Source: Malania oleifera (lineage: Eukaryota; Streptophyta; Magnoliopsida; Santalales; Ximeniaceae). From it: 64,000 nucleotides of DNA. The DNA lies in assembly GCF_029873635.1 (NCBI RefSeq), contig NC_080418.1, positions 150,715,748 through 150,779,747 on the forward strand, read 5' to 3'. The notes under the pieces were generated by a model. That model saw only the letters and a list, made by a program, of their open reading frames with translations. It was not told the DNA's origin and did no database searches. Below, in pieces: positions 24,801-37,391 of this stretch (within the stretch, counting starts at the first letter, position 1; each line of letters starts with the position of its first letter). Position numbers and translations under genes: made by a program.

Positions 24801-25849
24801 CAAGTTTTTCCCTTAACAGAACAAATAAGACTAAGAGCTTCCGCTTTCTAAATCTCTTATCAGAGTACAGAGATCATTTAGATTTTACCTCCTTTGACAT
24901 AGATTTAAGCTCAGACACTAGAGCTTTTGCGGTCTTCTCAATGCCTCGAGTGATTAGAACAGGGTTTGCACCAGCTGCTACCACCTGATCATAGGATCAT
25001 AGAATATGTTAACAATGCCAAAGATATTTAGATATACTGTAGAAGTTTACCATGCAAAACTGTACAATGAATCTCTCTGCCCATACCTTCACACCTTCCG
25101 CAATAAGACCTTGGGCAAGCACAACAGATGTTGTTGTACCATCCCCAGCCAAGTCATTTGTCTTGGCAGCTGCTTGCCTCACTAACTTAGCACCTATGTT
25201 CTCAACTGGGTCCTCCAATTCAACCTACAAGAAAAATATTATCCTCCAGTTCCACATACTTGCGTAATATAATCAAATAAATCAAATAAGAAGTTGAGCT
25301 GTCAGTCCTCTAATCGACATCCACGTCCAATCATTATGTTCAATAGGAAAAAAAAAATTCTAGCAAGCACACCTCTTTGGCCACAGTCACGCCATCATTT
25401 ACAATTTTGGGCGAGCCATACTTGCTCTCTAGAACGACATTCCTGCCTTTGGGACCAAGAGTTACTCCTACTAGATCCGCAAGCTTGTTCACACCAGTCT
25501 GAAGCCAAACAACAATAAAATGATAAGGGACCAAAAAAACAGGGGGAGAGGGGCGAGGGTAGTGCACAAAAAAATAAAAAAGAATTTAGAGTCCTATATG
25601 CAAACACACTTGCAGCTTCTTAATAGCAGTTCCATCCTTGTTGAAATGCAAATCCTTTGCCATAGCACTAATCTTGGGAGTACGCGTTCTCCTTAGAATC
25701 ACATTACTCTTCCTACCCAACGAGCTTGAAGAAATGGAAGCAAAAGATGACAACTTGTTCGAAGAAGTTGCGTATTTCTTATCCGCAATATGACCACCAG
25801 GGGCAGCCAAGGAGCCAACTGAAGACATGGCTGTAAAAGCAGACGCCAT
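21833..25849 (-). CDS. CPN60B: Plastid chaperonin 60 subunit beta, 608 aa, 14 coding exons
   Basis: This is the beta subunit of the chloroplast GroEL-type folding machine (RuBisCO large-subunit-binding protein), acting in the stroma with CPN60 alpha and CPN20/CPN10. Exons: 25610-25849, 25373-25498, 25087-25224, 24889-24984, 24495-24737, 24151-24385, 23836-24005, 23640-23717, 23473-23544, 23246-23350, 22945-23037, 22768-22860, 21972-22095, 21833-21846. All are GT-AG and sum to 1827 bases, exactly 609 codons. Residues 1 to about 55 are a Ser-rich transit peptide. ATP-site signatures are present: [21 protein letters not shown] (about 149-154), the catalytic-Asp segment [14 protein letters not shown] (about 474-478), and [12 protein letters not shown] before DPTK. 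The last exon encodes only GYGY and the stop. The reading frame is undamaged. Confidence 0.96.
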
Positions 25850-26990
25850 CTAAACCTTAAAAGCAGAAGAAAACTTCATCAGCCTCACCAATGTCGATGA
25901 ACCAAATCAATCAACAGAGCCAAGATGAAAATCCAGAAATCATGTACATTAAACACCGCAACAAAACATGTGCAGTCATCGTGAATCAAACTAAGGTTAA
26001 TTATAAGTCAATTGCTGAATAATACAACCGCTTCATGAAAATATTGATACATTAGTTATGATTTATTTTGAAATGAAACCAACCACATGAAACAATTTGG
26101 CGAGATTTGCAGACATTGTTAATAGTTTACAGTCTCCTGTCATAAAAATTCTCAGGTGTCTAGCTTCTACTCAGCACTAGCCACTAAGCTCACGGGAGGC
26201 CAAAGAAGCCGGTAGAACTACCTAATCACCATCAAAGTTCCAGGATATATATGCATATAAAACAAAATAAACATTATCAGTTCAGTGCCTTCCTAGCAAT
26301 ATAACTGGAAATGACCCAGAAGACAAAAAAAAATAAGGAAAAATAAAATGTAACCCAAATTCCATCTAAGCTCAACTTAGCTCAAACATATTGTTTTGAC
26401 GTTCAATTCTGTTTAACAACCTCGGGCTTGACTTTTATTTCAATAAGAAATGAAGGAAATTTCATCAGCAAACAATCAGAACCTCGGCATGCGATTAGCA
26501 AACAACATAACCACTTAAGCTGCTGAATCGCTATTAAATTCGCGGAACGGGTGGATGTGTGTGCGCGCGTGCATGTGAAACAAAATGAGCAGCAGCAATT
26601 CAGTTCCTTCAGGTCAATATGAACGCACAAAACCCCAAAGAACAAAAACAAAGAAAATTCAAATTCCGTTAGCTCCAGCATATTTTTCCATTTCTTCTTC
26701 TGGTTTTCAACCTCAGGCTCCATTTTTCCTTCACGAAAACACGTGGAAGAATTGTTCGGAAGCAATGGGAACCTCAGCATGCTAGAAGGGAATTTTGAGA
26801 GAGAAAACGATTAAGAAGAGACAGAAGAGAACTTACCGACGAAAAAGAGTAGTCAACGAGAGACGGGGTAGGGTTCAAGGAGCTAGGGTTTATCAGAGAG
26901 AGCAGAAGCGAGAGAAGAGTGGGGATTAGGTTGGATACAATATGGAGAAATGGGGAAGAAGAGAAGGGGCCCGTTTGGTTCTTGAAGCTT
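25850..26990 (-). promoter_or_regulatory. CPN60B 5' leader with probable UTR intron and promoter
   Basis: A minus-strand donor (TTTTTCGTCG|GTAAGTTC, boundary near 26838) and an acceptor just before the start codon (CTGCTTTTAAG) suggest a roughly 970-base 5' UTR intron. Purine-rich leader sequence on + at 26795-26920 is pyrimidine-rich in the gene's sense. The start codon at 25849 opens [13 protein letters not shown], a normal transit-peptide start. Confidence 0.55.
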
Positions 26991-28009
26991 CGGTTTAATC
27001 CAAGCCGTCGGATTGGATTACTAGGCCGTTTTGATTGTCATACGTTGGAACTCTCTAGAACATTGGATACACTTCGTGTGTGTAAATATTGCTCCGCCAC
27101 ACGTGTGTGGATCACTCGCGCTATTGGGTATTGGGTGGTGACGACTCCTCAATCCTCATGATAGCAATTTTTTTTTTTTTTTTTAAATTTACCAAAAGCC
27201 TATTCAAACTGCATAGAAAAAAAAATCAAATTAAAATGTAACTTATGCCCATAAAAAAAACCGTATAAAAGTTGTCATATGTTCTTTTCATTTATTTCAC
27301 ATTAGATGTTTATGAACTCTTTTCTATGTCCCGGGATAATGATGTCTTACATATTATGACCTTTACAATAACGGTACTGTCCATAGACAAAATTATTTCG
27401 AAATTGAATCTCACTGTCAGTCTATGACTCTATTACCTGTATTTTAAATCTAATATCATTTATTAGTAACTCCACAATTAGATGTGTTGTCGTTATCTTA
27501 TTTTTTTGCAACAATTTATTGAATTAAAAAACATTTAAATATTCTCGTATCTTTCATATTTTTAAATAACAATTCTTTGGTAAGCCCGTTATAATAAACA
27601 AACATCAAGACATGTAAAAATCCATAAGTCTCCAGTAGGGGTGATCATAATTCGGTTTCAACCAAATTAACTGATTAATTGACTAAATTCAATCAATTCG
27701 GTTCGGTTTCAGAATAGGGTAAATTTGGATATTCGATTTTCGAGTCGGTTATGGGAAGATTGTAATTCGGTTAACCAAATTACCTGAATTGTAATTAACA
27801 AGAAGAAGAAGAAGAAGAAGTTTTACGCTGCCTGTTAGCTACCTAACGCAACCCTCATCCTTTACCTGAGCTCAGGACCGGTTGTGTATGAAAAAAAATT
27901 AGGACATTAAGTGCATCATAGGTGGAGTTACCTGAATTTTAATTAATTAATAATTAAATATAAATTATTAAATTATATGATTTTAGGCTAGGGTTCCAAT
28001 GTTCCATTC
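26991..28009. other. Intergenic DNA with an AACCGAATT-rich repeat
   Basis: From 27000 to 27635 I see nothing beyond AT-rich sequence and T/A runs. From 27636 to about 27800 lies a repeat built of variants of AATTCGGTT/AACCAAATT (opening GGGGTGATCATAATTCGGTT). Similar blocks occur at 46326-46662 and 48258-48704. A (GAA)n run follows at about 27803-27820. Confidence 0.6.
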
Positions 28010-28268
28010 GGTCATTCCCTTCCCAAGTTCGCACTTCGCAGTTCGGAACTTCGCTGCATGCAGCACCACAGTGGCATGCCAGCAGTCGGCACTCCCAGTC
28101 CTAGTTCCCTTCTGCGTCCACCTTCCCTTCCTAGTTCCTTCCCACCTCGCAGTGCGCACGTAGTCGACGACTCGAAGGCACTCCTAGTTCCCCCTTCACA
28201 ATTTCGTGAAGACGACTGCCGCGACTCCGTGAGTTCCTATTTCTAGTTTCAGATCTAGTGAGAGTTTT
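28010..28268. other. Isolated GC-rich segment of unknown nature
   Basis: About 250 bases are clearly richer in G+C than the flanks and rich in CCTTCC/AGTTCC motifs. One short open frame (28058-28246, MQHHSGMPAVGTP...) has no recognisable similarity. It ends where an LTR begins at 28269. It may be the edge of an interrupted exon, a first exon of a lost gene or part of an unrecognised element. Confidence 0.35.
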
Positions 28269-30300
28269 TGTAGCGCCTCGACCCGCCACATGGGCCCGGA
28301 GTGCTAATAAAACTTACAAATATTTATATATCTCTTTCTAATACCACCTGTAGCATATATAAATGCAACCCACCTTAACTAGGGAATCTCGAGTGTACCT
28401 GCCATTACTAAAATTAAACCATACAGCGGAAAATTTCTAAAACGTCCAACGGATTTACTAGAGTTCTATCTAATTCCAAATACATACACACCACTATCTG
28501 TCTACATATTACAATCCAAAAATGACAAAATAAAAGTATGGTATCTCACCAGTTTTGATAACCACTCCTAGAAATCTAATCCTAGCCCCGAGGTAAGCTA
28601 GGTATGGTTTCCTGAAGGACCTGAAAAATAATTTGTATAATGGGGTGAGACATTTCTCAATAAGGCGGATTATATTAATATCAGTGTGTGGCTAGCATGA
28701 GTTCTCGTGTGAATATAAAACTTTCATTATTTAACTGTATATGAAATGACATTTAAAATTGTACTACATCGTACATCTGAAAATACATAATTTTTTAATA
28801 ATAACTATCGGCTCAATATAGCCCTTTTTATAGTAAATTTGCTCATATATGCATAAAAGATACAACCTCAAGTGCTGTATTAGCGTCGTCACGCTATCAT
28901 AAACTCATACAAGATGCTTCTTCCCATGACGGGTTGTGCGGCCCGAAGACTGGATTCAACATATGGTTGGCTGACTATAACTGAGTCAGTAAAGGTAGTA
29001 GGCACGATTATGCCTACCTGTGTTCATCCGGAACTGCCTCAGATGGGCCCCCCTGATAAAAACCTCAGAGTAGTACTATGACCCAGGTCACCAAATCGTT
29101 TATCCATCACCACACTATCATCCCAGTATGATTACACTCTCTACCAACATATAGCTACAGTACTGTGCTCATGACATCACATTTCATATCCATAGGCCTC
29201 TAGAATCATATATGGAAATTTACATAATAAAATTGTATTATATCTCATTCATATAAAATCTATCATTTATTAACTCTTGACCCCAGACCGTCAAATTAAA
29301 TCTCAGCCCCTGACCGTCATATTAAATCTTGGCCCTCGGCAATCATATCAAATCTCAGCCCCTGGTCGTCATATCAAATCTCCGCCCTCAACCATCATAT
29401 CATGCTTTGAATTATCAATAAAAGCATTCTACTCATATATATACCATTTAAAAACTGTTCTCATGCCACACAATCTTTATCTCATAAATCATAAATAAAA
29501 TAAATTGACGGGAAAAGACATAAATTGCTGAAAATAGGGTCTAAGCATCTCCAGAGCTTTATTTAACTTAAACTGTTTATTTTATAAAAAATAGAAGATT
29601 TCAAACCAATCACGTTAATTTTCCCTAAAACATATAATAGTCAAAACTATCATTTTTCATATACCCAATTTATTCAAAAAATTACATTTACTATTTCTGA
29701 AATTAAATTGGTCCATATATAAAAATTGACTAACATAATATAATCCCCTTACCTAGCTTACTGGGAATCCTAAATCCACGCCCTACAACATTCAAAGATC
29801 AAAACCCTGAAATTGCATTTTCCCCAAATTAATCAACTCAACTCACAAAATATTTCTCATTAAGCATTTTCTAGGCCTCATATACTCCAAATTAACCATA
29901 AAATCCTAAAATACCCTACTTACCCTAGTTTTGGAGTGGTGCCAGGAAAAACTCAGGTCAAAAATCTGCTCTACTAGACTTGTAGAGAGACACCCCTAGA
30001 TCCTCGTGGCGGCTTCCGATCGTCGATTCAGGAGACAAACGGCGAGAAATCGAAGAGAGAAGAAGTGGGGGTGCGAGTTAGAGAAAAAGAGAGAGAGAAA
30101 AAAAATTAAGTTTCTTAATGAAGAAGTAATTTAAAAAATAATTGGAAGTTGTATCATAAATCTTGAAAGTAATATGAACTTTGTAATTTTATAACTTTCT
30201 CTTGACTTGATTTACTTAATGAATTTAAGTTAGCATTTTGAATAACTAAAAAATAGTTTAAAAAGTATATTTATCTTTTACATCGCATTTATAATTACAT
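28269..30300 (-). mobile_element. LTR of a Ty3/gypsy-like element (probable solo LTR, right end unresolved)
   Basis: It starts TGTAGCGCCTCGACC. It shows the same order of modules as the other long LTRs here: a GGACCTGAAAAA segment, GGGGTGAGACA, a GTGTGTGGC box, a TGACGGGTTGTGCGGCCCG block, and a purine-rich GAGAGAGAGAAAA tract near 30070-30110. From this order its sense is minus. No internal coding region adjoins it. The right border and target duplication could not be fixed. It is fossil sequence of unknown age. Confidence 0.6.
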
Positions 30301-31046
30301 TGTTTTTCCTTATTTTTAAAGTACATGTAATTTATTTATGTATTTTTATCTAAAAATTGAAATTCTCAAAAGGTTTACACCTTAATGCCATAAGGCTTAT
30401 GCCTTGCCTACTTATTACGGGCTCCATATGCAAAATTAATTATTGTCATTTCATGTATACATTGAAGTTTAGACCCATTCAAGAATGGTTACTATACATT
30501 CATGTCTCATCGTACATGTGGAACAAATCATTTGTTAAAATTCAATTGATTATTAGTCATATTATGTAAACTAATAATCAATTGAACATGTTGATTATTT
30601 GTTTCATTTACGATTAGTGATGTTTGTATTTCAACCATTTTTGAATTGTCCAATGTGGACAGTTTAGGAAGTTGTATTTACATTGTTGTCATTGTTCACG
30701 CTGTGGTCATTGTCATTATATATTTCGATCGTGTCTCTTCTTGTGTTCTCTGGGTGCATAGTGGGGTATGGTGACAATTTGTTAGTGATGGAAAACTAGC
30801 ATGTGATGTGCACTTCCCCCATCTCGTGTACTTGGAGAGCCATGGGGAGACGCTATTGAAATTTATAATGACTACGACGAAGGAATTTGAGCGATTGATC
30901 GCAATGTAATTGCAACATTCCTGAATGGGATAGGATTCGTACCCTTTAGACAGAAGGTGGTTGATTATAGGATTCACAATGCATGCGTCATAAACATTCT
31001 GACAATGTAATCAACACCATTTACTTGAACATGTTATAGGGAATTA

Positions 31047-31700
31047 ATGAACATGGATAAGAGTTGGATGAACGCTCGGGATAGGTTTTTGCCAGAATAC
31101 GTGAAAGGGGTACATGATTTCATAGAGTTCGCGCATCCTCGTGCTGACGGTGCTAGTAGAATAAGGTGTCCTTGCAAGAAATGCCAAAACATAACATTCA
31201 AATACATTGATTTGGTTCACACACATTTATTAGACTTTAGAATGGAGAAAAGGTACACAACATGGGTATTCCACGGTGAAGACTACGCAATTTAGAGCGA
31301 TGATGATGATGATGAAGATGAGGGGGCAAATGTAGTAGGTGGTGATACACGTTCAAAAGGGTTAATCGAAATGTTAAATGACTTACAAGGGGGATTGCAG
31401 TGAACATGAAAGACGTCAGTGTGTCACGTACTGGTGATGAATCTACTTCAGTAGGTACCATACCTTGCGATCCTAGTATGTTAAATCGACTTGGTAAACA
31501 ATTTGCTAATCTCGTGAGGGATGCACGGGTGCCCCTATATCCAAATTGTACAAAGTTCTCAAAATTAGAGTTCCTGATAAAGTTGCTTCATACAAGGACA
31601 ATGCATGGGTTATCTCAAAGTGCATTCAACATGCAATTAAGCCTCATTAAGCCTAGAGGATTGGCGGGTGGTGTGTCGCCATTTTCACGACCCTAACTAT
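31047..31700 (+). pseudogene. CACTA transposase, N-terminal part
   Basis: The first segment (31050-31295) is the transposase-associated domain found at the N-terminus of CACTA TnpD proteins: MDKSWMNARDRFLPEYVKGV, then RIRCPCKKCQN with its paired cysteines, and WVFHGEDY. The next segment (about 31490-31655) resembles the start of the Transposase_21 region: ARVPLYPNCTKFSKLEFLIK and LLHTRTMHGLSQSAFNM. The frame has stops (for example after HGEDYAI at 31293-31295), and the similarity ends at about 31655, before the catalytic core. This is a non-functional remnant. Confidence 0.85.
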
Positions 31701-31905
31701 TAGGTGATGTGTTTCTATTAATTACAATAACTACTTTTCATATTTATGTAAATAATAAAAAGTCATTGCATCTATTTTGTAGGCTATCTATGAAAAAAAT
31801 GCTGCAAATTGCAGTAAACTAGATACGATGCATTGCGGTGGCTCGAAATTATTTGTCAATCATCGAAAGGTAATTGCTACGAAACTATCTGACCATTACT
31901 TGACA

Positions 31906-32504
31906 TGTAATGACCCGGAAAATAATGGTATTTCATCGATGAATTTACTGAAGGACTCGTCGACGAGGTGACGTGTCTCGTCGACGAATCTAGCCCTATA
32001 AGTAGTGAAAAATCTAATTTTTATCACATTTTCAGGGAAAAGGGGTGGTGTGTTTTATTATTTATACCATACTTTTGTACTCAGTTATTCATGTTTATAT
32101 GAAACAGATTTCATGATATGTAGTAACTCATTTGCCACACACTAGTAATAGCATATTTTCTCTTACTAAGCGTTGGCTCATCCCAGTGTTGATATATTTT
32201 TCAGGTGATCCAGGTGGGCGAGCAGATTAGGCTCTCAAATAGAAGGGCTTCAGTAGTGCCCTGACAGAGAGTGAGTATCATTTTTGGGAACATTTTTGTA
32301 TAGCCCTCACCAGTTGAGGATATTTTGGGAATACAATTATATTTGTATATATTGGAAAACATTTCAAAACTCTGATATTGTATGTAATGGTTTAGGTTTT
32401 GCTTATATGATTATGCTTCTCGCTGCTTAGGATAATGTTATGGTATCAGAGTATGATAATTATTACAGTGGAAAAAAAATCAATTTATTAAGCAGGTCGT
32501 TACA
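31906..32504 (+). repeat. 5' LTR of the gypsy element, with primer-binding site after it
   Basis: 599 bases, TGTAATGACC...GGTCGTTACA. It carries two TCGTCGACGA palindromes (about 31956-31988) followed at once by a TATA-like CCTATAAGTA (about 31995). TGGTATCAGAGC at 32508-32519 matches the usual plant initiator-Met tRNA primer site. It is shorter than the 3' copy, which suggests internal loss or a hybrid element. Confidence 0.85.
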
Positions 32505-32807
32505 ATTTGGTATCAGAGCCTAGGTTTGCTAGGTTCTGTAGACTTTAGAATGCAACAGAAGTAATACCAGAGTATAGGAAAAGGATTTGAGGTTGTTCTA
32601 TGTTTGGGTACAGGATTACCGCAATGGTTTCTGTGCTTTTCTTGGGGTGACGATTTCAGGAAAACCATAGTAAACTATTGTCGGGTCGTGTGTCTAGATG
32701 ACATGATTGGTTATTGGGTAGAGGCAGGGAAGATAGCTAATTGTGAGTCGGTATAGGATAGGTCCTTATAGGGGATAAGATGCTTAAGTGTGCTTCTTGT
32801 TTTCAGG

Positions 32808-33560
32808 ATGGATCCAGGAAGTAGTGGTATGAACGCTGGGAGGGATGGAGCAGGTCCTTCCAGGATGGGTGGAGAAGACTCAGATGCTGTACTGCGCAGT
32901 GTCACTTAGTGGGTGATGGCTGAGATGGCTAGGAGCTCTAGGGAGCGTGGCTGTTCGATAGAGCAGTTTACCCATATCAAGCCCCCATCCTTTGCTGGAG
33001 GTGATGACACAATCATAGCTGAGAATTGGGTCCATGATATTGAGGAGACATTGGCAGTGCTTCCATGTACGGACGAGCAGAAGGTAGCATTTGCCACATT
33101 TAAGCTGACAGGGGAGGCAAAGCGCTGGTGGAGAGCATCGCGTTTGATAGAGGAGCAGAGGCCGGTTCCAGTTCCAGTGACGTGGGACCAATTCAAGGAG
33201 TTGTTCTTCGACCGATATTTCTTTGCTATCGTTCGGAGTGCGAAAGCTGCAGAGTTTCTGTATTTGGTACAAGGGCAGACGATTGTATCCCAGTACGCGG
33301 CTTGGTTTGTCGAGTTGTCGCGTTTCGCTCCACATTTAGTGCTTGATGAAAAGAAGAAAGCGAGAAAGTTTGAAGAAGGGCTGAGACAGAATTTGTTTGA
33401 GCAGCTGATTGGTTTCTGGGCTCAAACATTTACAGAGGTTGTAGACAGAGCTGCGATTATTGAGAGTGACATTCAGAGGGGTGTAGCAGCTCAGAGTTAG
33501 AGAAGAGGCCTGCGCCTCAGGGTTTTCAGGCTGGCTTCAGTAGGGGTCCATGGAGAGGTG
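32808..33560 (+). pseudogene. gag remnant of the gypsy element
   Basis: The coding remnant has the gypsy gag pattern: IKPPSFAGGDDTIIAENWVH, VLPCTDEQKVAFATFKLTGE, AKRWWRA and a RSAKAAEFLYLVQG stretch. The same family occurs at 61209-62000. The rest of gag and all of pol are missing. It is a fossil. Confidence 0.8.
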
Positions 33561-33665
33561 GTCGCGATAAAGGTGACTAGAGGCAGATGGCAAAACCTTG
33601 TGGGAACCAGGGTGTATAGACTTACCCAGTGTATCAGACACGCGAGAGACATCATTTGGGTTAGT

Positions 33666-35422
33666 GCCAACCATTGTTAGGTCCCGCCTTCGGGCCACAC
33701 AACCCAGTCATGTGGGTGTAATACATGACAACAGCTAGCTAACCTATCAGGATTGTTTTATGTTATTATTATGATATGAGCTGAGATATGCTTATGAAAT
33801 GCAGTATGTTCTGCCATGTTTTGATATACATATGTTTTCCTAGATTTGATAAACAGTACTGAATATGATATATATGGTATATGTAGAACACGGTATACTC
33901 ATGTTGCCACATGTAACGACCTGCTTAATTAACTGATTTTTTTTCCATATTATAATATTCTACATGCTCTGATACCATACTGAGGAAAAAACCATTAATA
34001 AACCTAAGTAGCAAGAAGCAGAAATCATACAAACATATCCATAAACCATTATATACAATACCAGAGTTCTAAAATATTTTCCAATATTTACAAATATAAC
34101 TGTATTCCCAAAATATCCTCAACTGGTGAGGGCTATACAAAAACGTTCCCAAAAATGATACTCACTCTCTGATAGGGCACTACAGATGCCCCTCTATTTG
34201 CGAGCCTGATCTACTCGCTTACCTGGATCACCTGAAAAAATGTTTCAACACTGGGGTGAGCCAACGCTCAGTAAGAAGAAATATGCTATTACTAGTGTGT
34301 GGCAAATGAGCTGCTATATATATCATGAAATATGTTTTTATATAAACATGAATAACTGAATACGAAAGTACCGTACAAATAATAAAATACACCACCCATT
34401 TTCCCTGTTACTTAACATAACAGTATTATGGTTATAATTCAAAGTACTTCTAGTGTACATAAATATGGTCCCTATTTCTGTAAATCCATATGTAAGTAAT
34501 AGTAATTGAAACTGTTCCCTGTTGCTATCTGTGTGTCATGACTTGCCCCCCCCAATGACAGGGTTGTGCGGCCCATAGGCTGGATTTACCCTAACTGGCC
34601 AACCAAGAATAAATCACTGAACTTCGTCAGTCGACCTGCCCACCTCAACCCATATCTGGATGGGGAGCCTAATCTCTTCAAGGGCCTAGGTGGTCGACCT
34701 TACCACGTATTATCTGAATAGGTGGTTGCACTAAATAAGTAACATAATATCTATAGCAACAGTACCGTGCTCTGTAGCTGCAAGTCCAACAGGGTCTGAT
34801 ATCATATAATATATTTATATATATATATATATATCTGATTTGTCATGATTCTGAAGTACTGAAATACTCATGATGCTGCATAAACTGTAATTGTAATTCA
34901 TACGTAATACTGAGAACTGAATAATCATAATACCGAAACTGCATGATCATAATACTAAAATTCATAAAATCATGAAACTAACATTCGTAAAACATATACC
35001 CATACCATAATCATAATCACAAGCCACACCATACATTAATACATAATTTTCATAATTAAATAAGTTGTATAGTATTTTAAGAAATACCTAGCATAGCATA
35101 TTTCTTTTGCCTTAACTTTGAAAAGCCCCTATAGAAAACTGGCCTAACCCTAATAGGGCCTCATACACAACACCCTAAAAATAATATTTTCCAGAACTAA
35201 ACATAAGTATTTTTCCGTCTATATCATTTCCTATAACTGACAGAAAGCCAAAAACTAGCTAAAAGGCCTTACCCTGAATTTGGGATGAAATTCAACTTCG
35301 TTTTCTTGACGATCCACTCTAGAAATCTTGTAGAGAACTCCGCCAGGAGCGTCGTGGTAGCTTCGGATCGTCGATCCGGCGATTGGTGGGGCCGAAAACG
35401 AAGAGAGAAGGGAGAGAGAATC

Positions 35423-35457
<35 letters not shown>

Positions 35458-36283
35458 GCGAGAGAAATGAGAAATATCTTGGTTTTCCTCCTTATATACT
35501 GCTAGATTCGTCGACGAGACACGTCACCTCATCAACGAGTCTTTCATAAAATTCGTCGACAAAGCCCTGTATTCGTTGACGAAATTCAGAGCAGCCGGAA
35601 AACTCTCTCGGTATTTTCTCGTCGACGAAGTCCTGTGTTCGTCGACAAAATTCTGAAGACCTTTGTCGACGAGACCCTGTGTTCATCGACGAAGTTAGGC
35701 AATTTCCTGAAATTTTGATTATTTAATATTATCTCCAAAATGTAATGTCGTCGACAAACGCGGAGCGTTCATCGATGAAATCTACGGCCTCCTTCTGTTT
35801 TTGTATCTATTTTCTCTCCCTCTTATTATTAAAATGCTATTATTCTTTAGGTCACTGCACCACACACTAGTATTAGTTTTTTTTCCCTTACTGAAAGGTG
35901 TCTCACCCCTAAATCTTATTAACTTTTCAAGAGTCCCGGATAGAAGAGCGGGAAAAGCCCCGCTGATATAGTACAGTCTATCTGCCCTTTTTGAAGGGTA
36001 ATTTTTGTATTAACAGTTGGATTTTGTGGAAAATGTCCCTAGGTTTTATTTTTGGGATGTATATATGAAAATACAGTGATTGTAGTAATTCTGGTATATT
36101 GTGGTATATGGTATTGAGATGTACATGTTTGTATATTTTCTGCTGTTAGGGCTTCTGCTTTATGTTCTGATATATCCCTGGTGCCAACGGGCCCAGGTGG
36201 ATTGTGACCTGTTGAGCTAGAATATGGGATATGTGATATTGATATTATATAAAAAAAAATATGTTGAAAAATGAGCAGGTCAT
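33666..36283 (+). repeat. Fragment of a plus-sense LTR, split by a solo LTR
   Basis: The pieces 33666-33911 and 35865-36283 together match the reverse complement of the left part of the solo LTR at 41328-43591 (shared blocks: CGGGCCACACAACCCAGTCA, and the end AAAATGAGCAGGTCATGACA). The left side is truncated. It lies within the gypsy element and is itself interrupted by the LTR at 33912-35859. Confidence 0.65.
33912..35859 (-). mobile_element. Solo LTR (TSD CCACA), Ty3/gypsy type
   Basis: 1948 bases, with CCACA on both sides (33907-33911 and 35860-35864), TG at the left and CA at the right. The sequence is the reverse complement of the same LTR family as 31906-32504, so its sense is minus. 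About nine variants of TCGTCGACGA fill 35507-35775, immediately upstream (in LTR sense) of a TATA box at about 35491-35500. A (GA)n tract lies at 35424-35455. With no internal region, it probably formed by LTR-LTR recombination. Confidence 0.85.
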
Positions 36284-37391
36284 GACATATGTTTTACAGA
36301 ATATATAGACAGTGAATGTATTTTATAGCAATTACAGAAATACCATGATTATACAGTTTTACAGTACCATGACATATAGATTTACAGTTAATTACAGAGA
36401 CACAGTTGATATAGATACAGTTTTCTACAGCGTCATGGTTTGTACAGTTATTACAGAATCATGGTAAAACAGATAGTGGTATATAGAGATATATTATATA
36501 GTATCAGACCCTGTTAGACCATACAGTTACAAAGCACTATACCGTAACTACATATAGTTTATAGAGTGCAACCACCTATTTAGATAATACGTGGTATAAA
36601 GGTCGATCGCATAAAGTCCACGAGTGGACAGGCTTCCCATCAGATATGGGTTGAGGAGGGCTGATTAGACTATGGAGTATAATGATTTATTCCTGGTTGA
36701 CCAGCCAGGGTAAATCCCGCCTACGGGCCGCACAACCCTATCATGAGGGGTTAAATCATGACACACAGTTATCCACAAGGAAGTTTATAGTTATTATTAT
36801 GTTTATACAGCTTTAGAGAAACAAAAAAGATATACATATACTAGCTGTATTTTGAATAGAAACCCAAAGTATAGAAATGTTAAGCAACAGGTAAAAGACG
36901 AAAATTATATTTCTAGTATTGTACTTTACAGATCCAGTGATGCATAACTATATAGTAATAGATTTTCTCAGTATTGTAGCTCAATTGTCACACACTAGTA
37001 ATAGCATATTTCGTCTTACTGAGTGTTGGCTCATCCCAGTGTTTAATCATTTTTCAAGTGATCCAGGTAGGCGAGCAGACCAGGTTCGCAGATAGAGGGG
37101 CTTTAGTACTGCCCTGTCAGAGAGAGAGTAAGTATATTTTGAGAATATTTTTGTATACCCCTCACCGATTGAGGATATTGGGGGAACAGTGATATGTGTA
37201 TATTTTGGGAAACATGTTAGTACTCAGGTATTGTATTGTATATAATTATATATGGATATGTTTATTTGATTATGCTTCTCACTGCTTAGGTTAATGATTG
37301 GGTTCAATCCAGTATGGTATCAGAGCATGTTAAATATCATAGTATATATATATAAAAAAAAAAAACCCATGTTAAATAGCAGGTCGTTACA
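36284..37391 (+). repeat. 3' LTR region of the gypsy element
   Basis: From about 36990 to 37391 it matches the second half of the 5' LTR (CACACACTAGTAATAGCATA, TTGGCTCATCCCAGTGTT, the AGCAGGTCGTTACA end). The part before it (36500-36780) carries modules also seen in the 33912-35859 LTR (CGGGCCGCACAACCC, TAATACGTGGTA) that the 5' LTR lacks. The left limit is uncertain. Confidence 0.65.

Larger units (their letters stand above)
31906..37391 (+). mobile_element. Ty3/gypsy LTR element inserted in the CACTA transposase (TSD TGACA)
   Basis: The insertion is bounded by TG...CA ends and a perfect 5-bp target duplication, TGACA at 31901-31905 and 37392-37396. Parts: 5' LTR, an initiator-Met-type primer-binding site, a partial gag, then other LTR pieces, then a 3' LTR end. 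No protease, reverse transcriptase or integrase remains. It is broken, with most of the internal region gone and at least one later insertion (33912-35859). The intact target duplication points to insertion after the CACTA was already present. Confidence 0.82.

Noticed and set aside
28058-28246. Short open frame MQHHSGMPAVGTP...
   Set aside because: Compositionally biased and without homology or splice context; listed only as part of the GC-rich segment.
35500-35780. CRISPR-like repeat array
   Set aside because: The units are short imperfect palindromes with repeat-like spacers inside an LTR of a plant genome.
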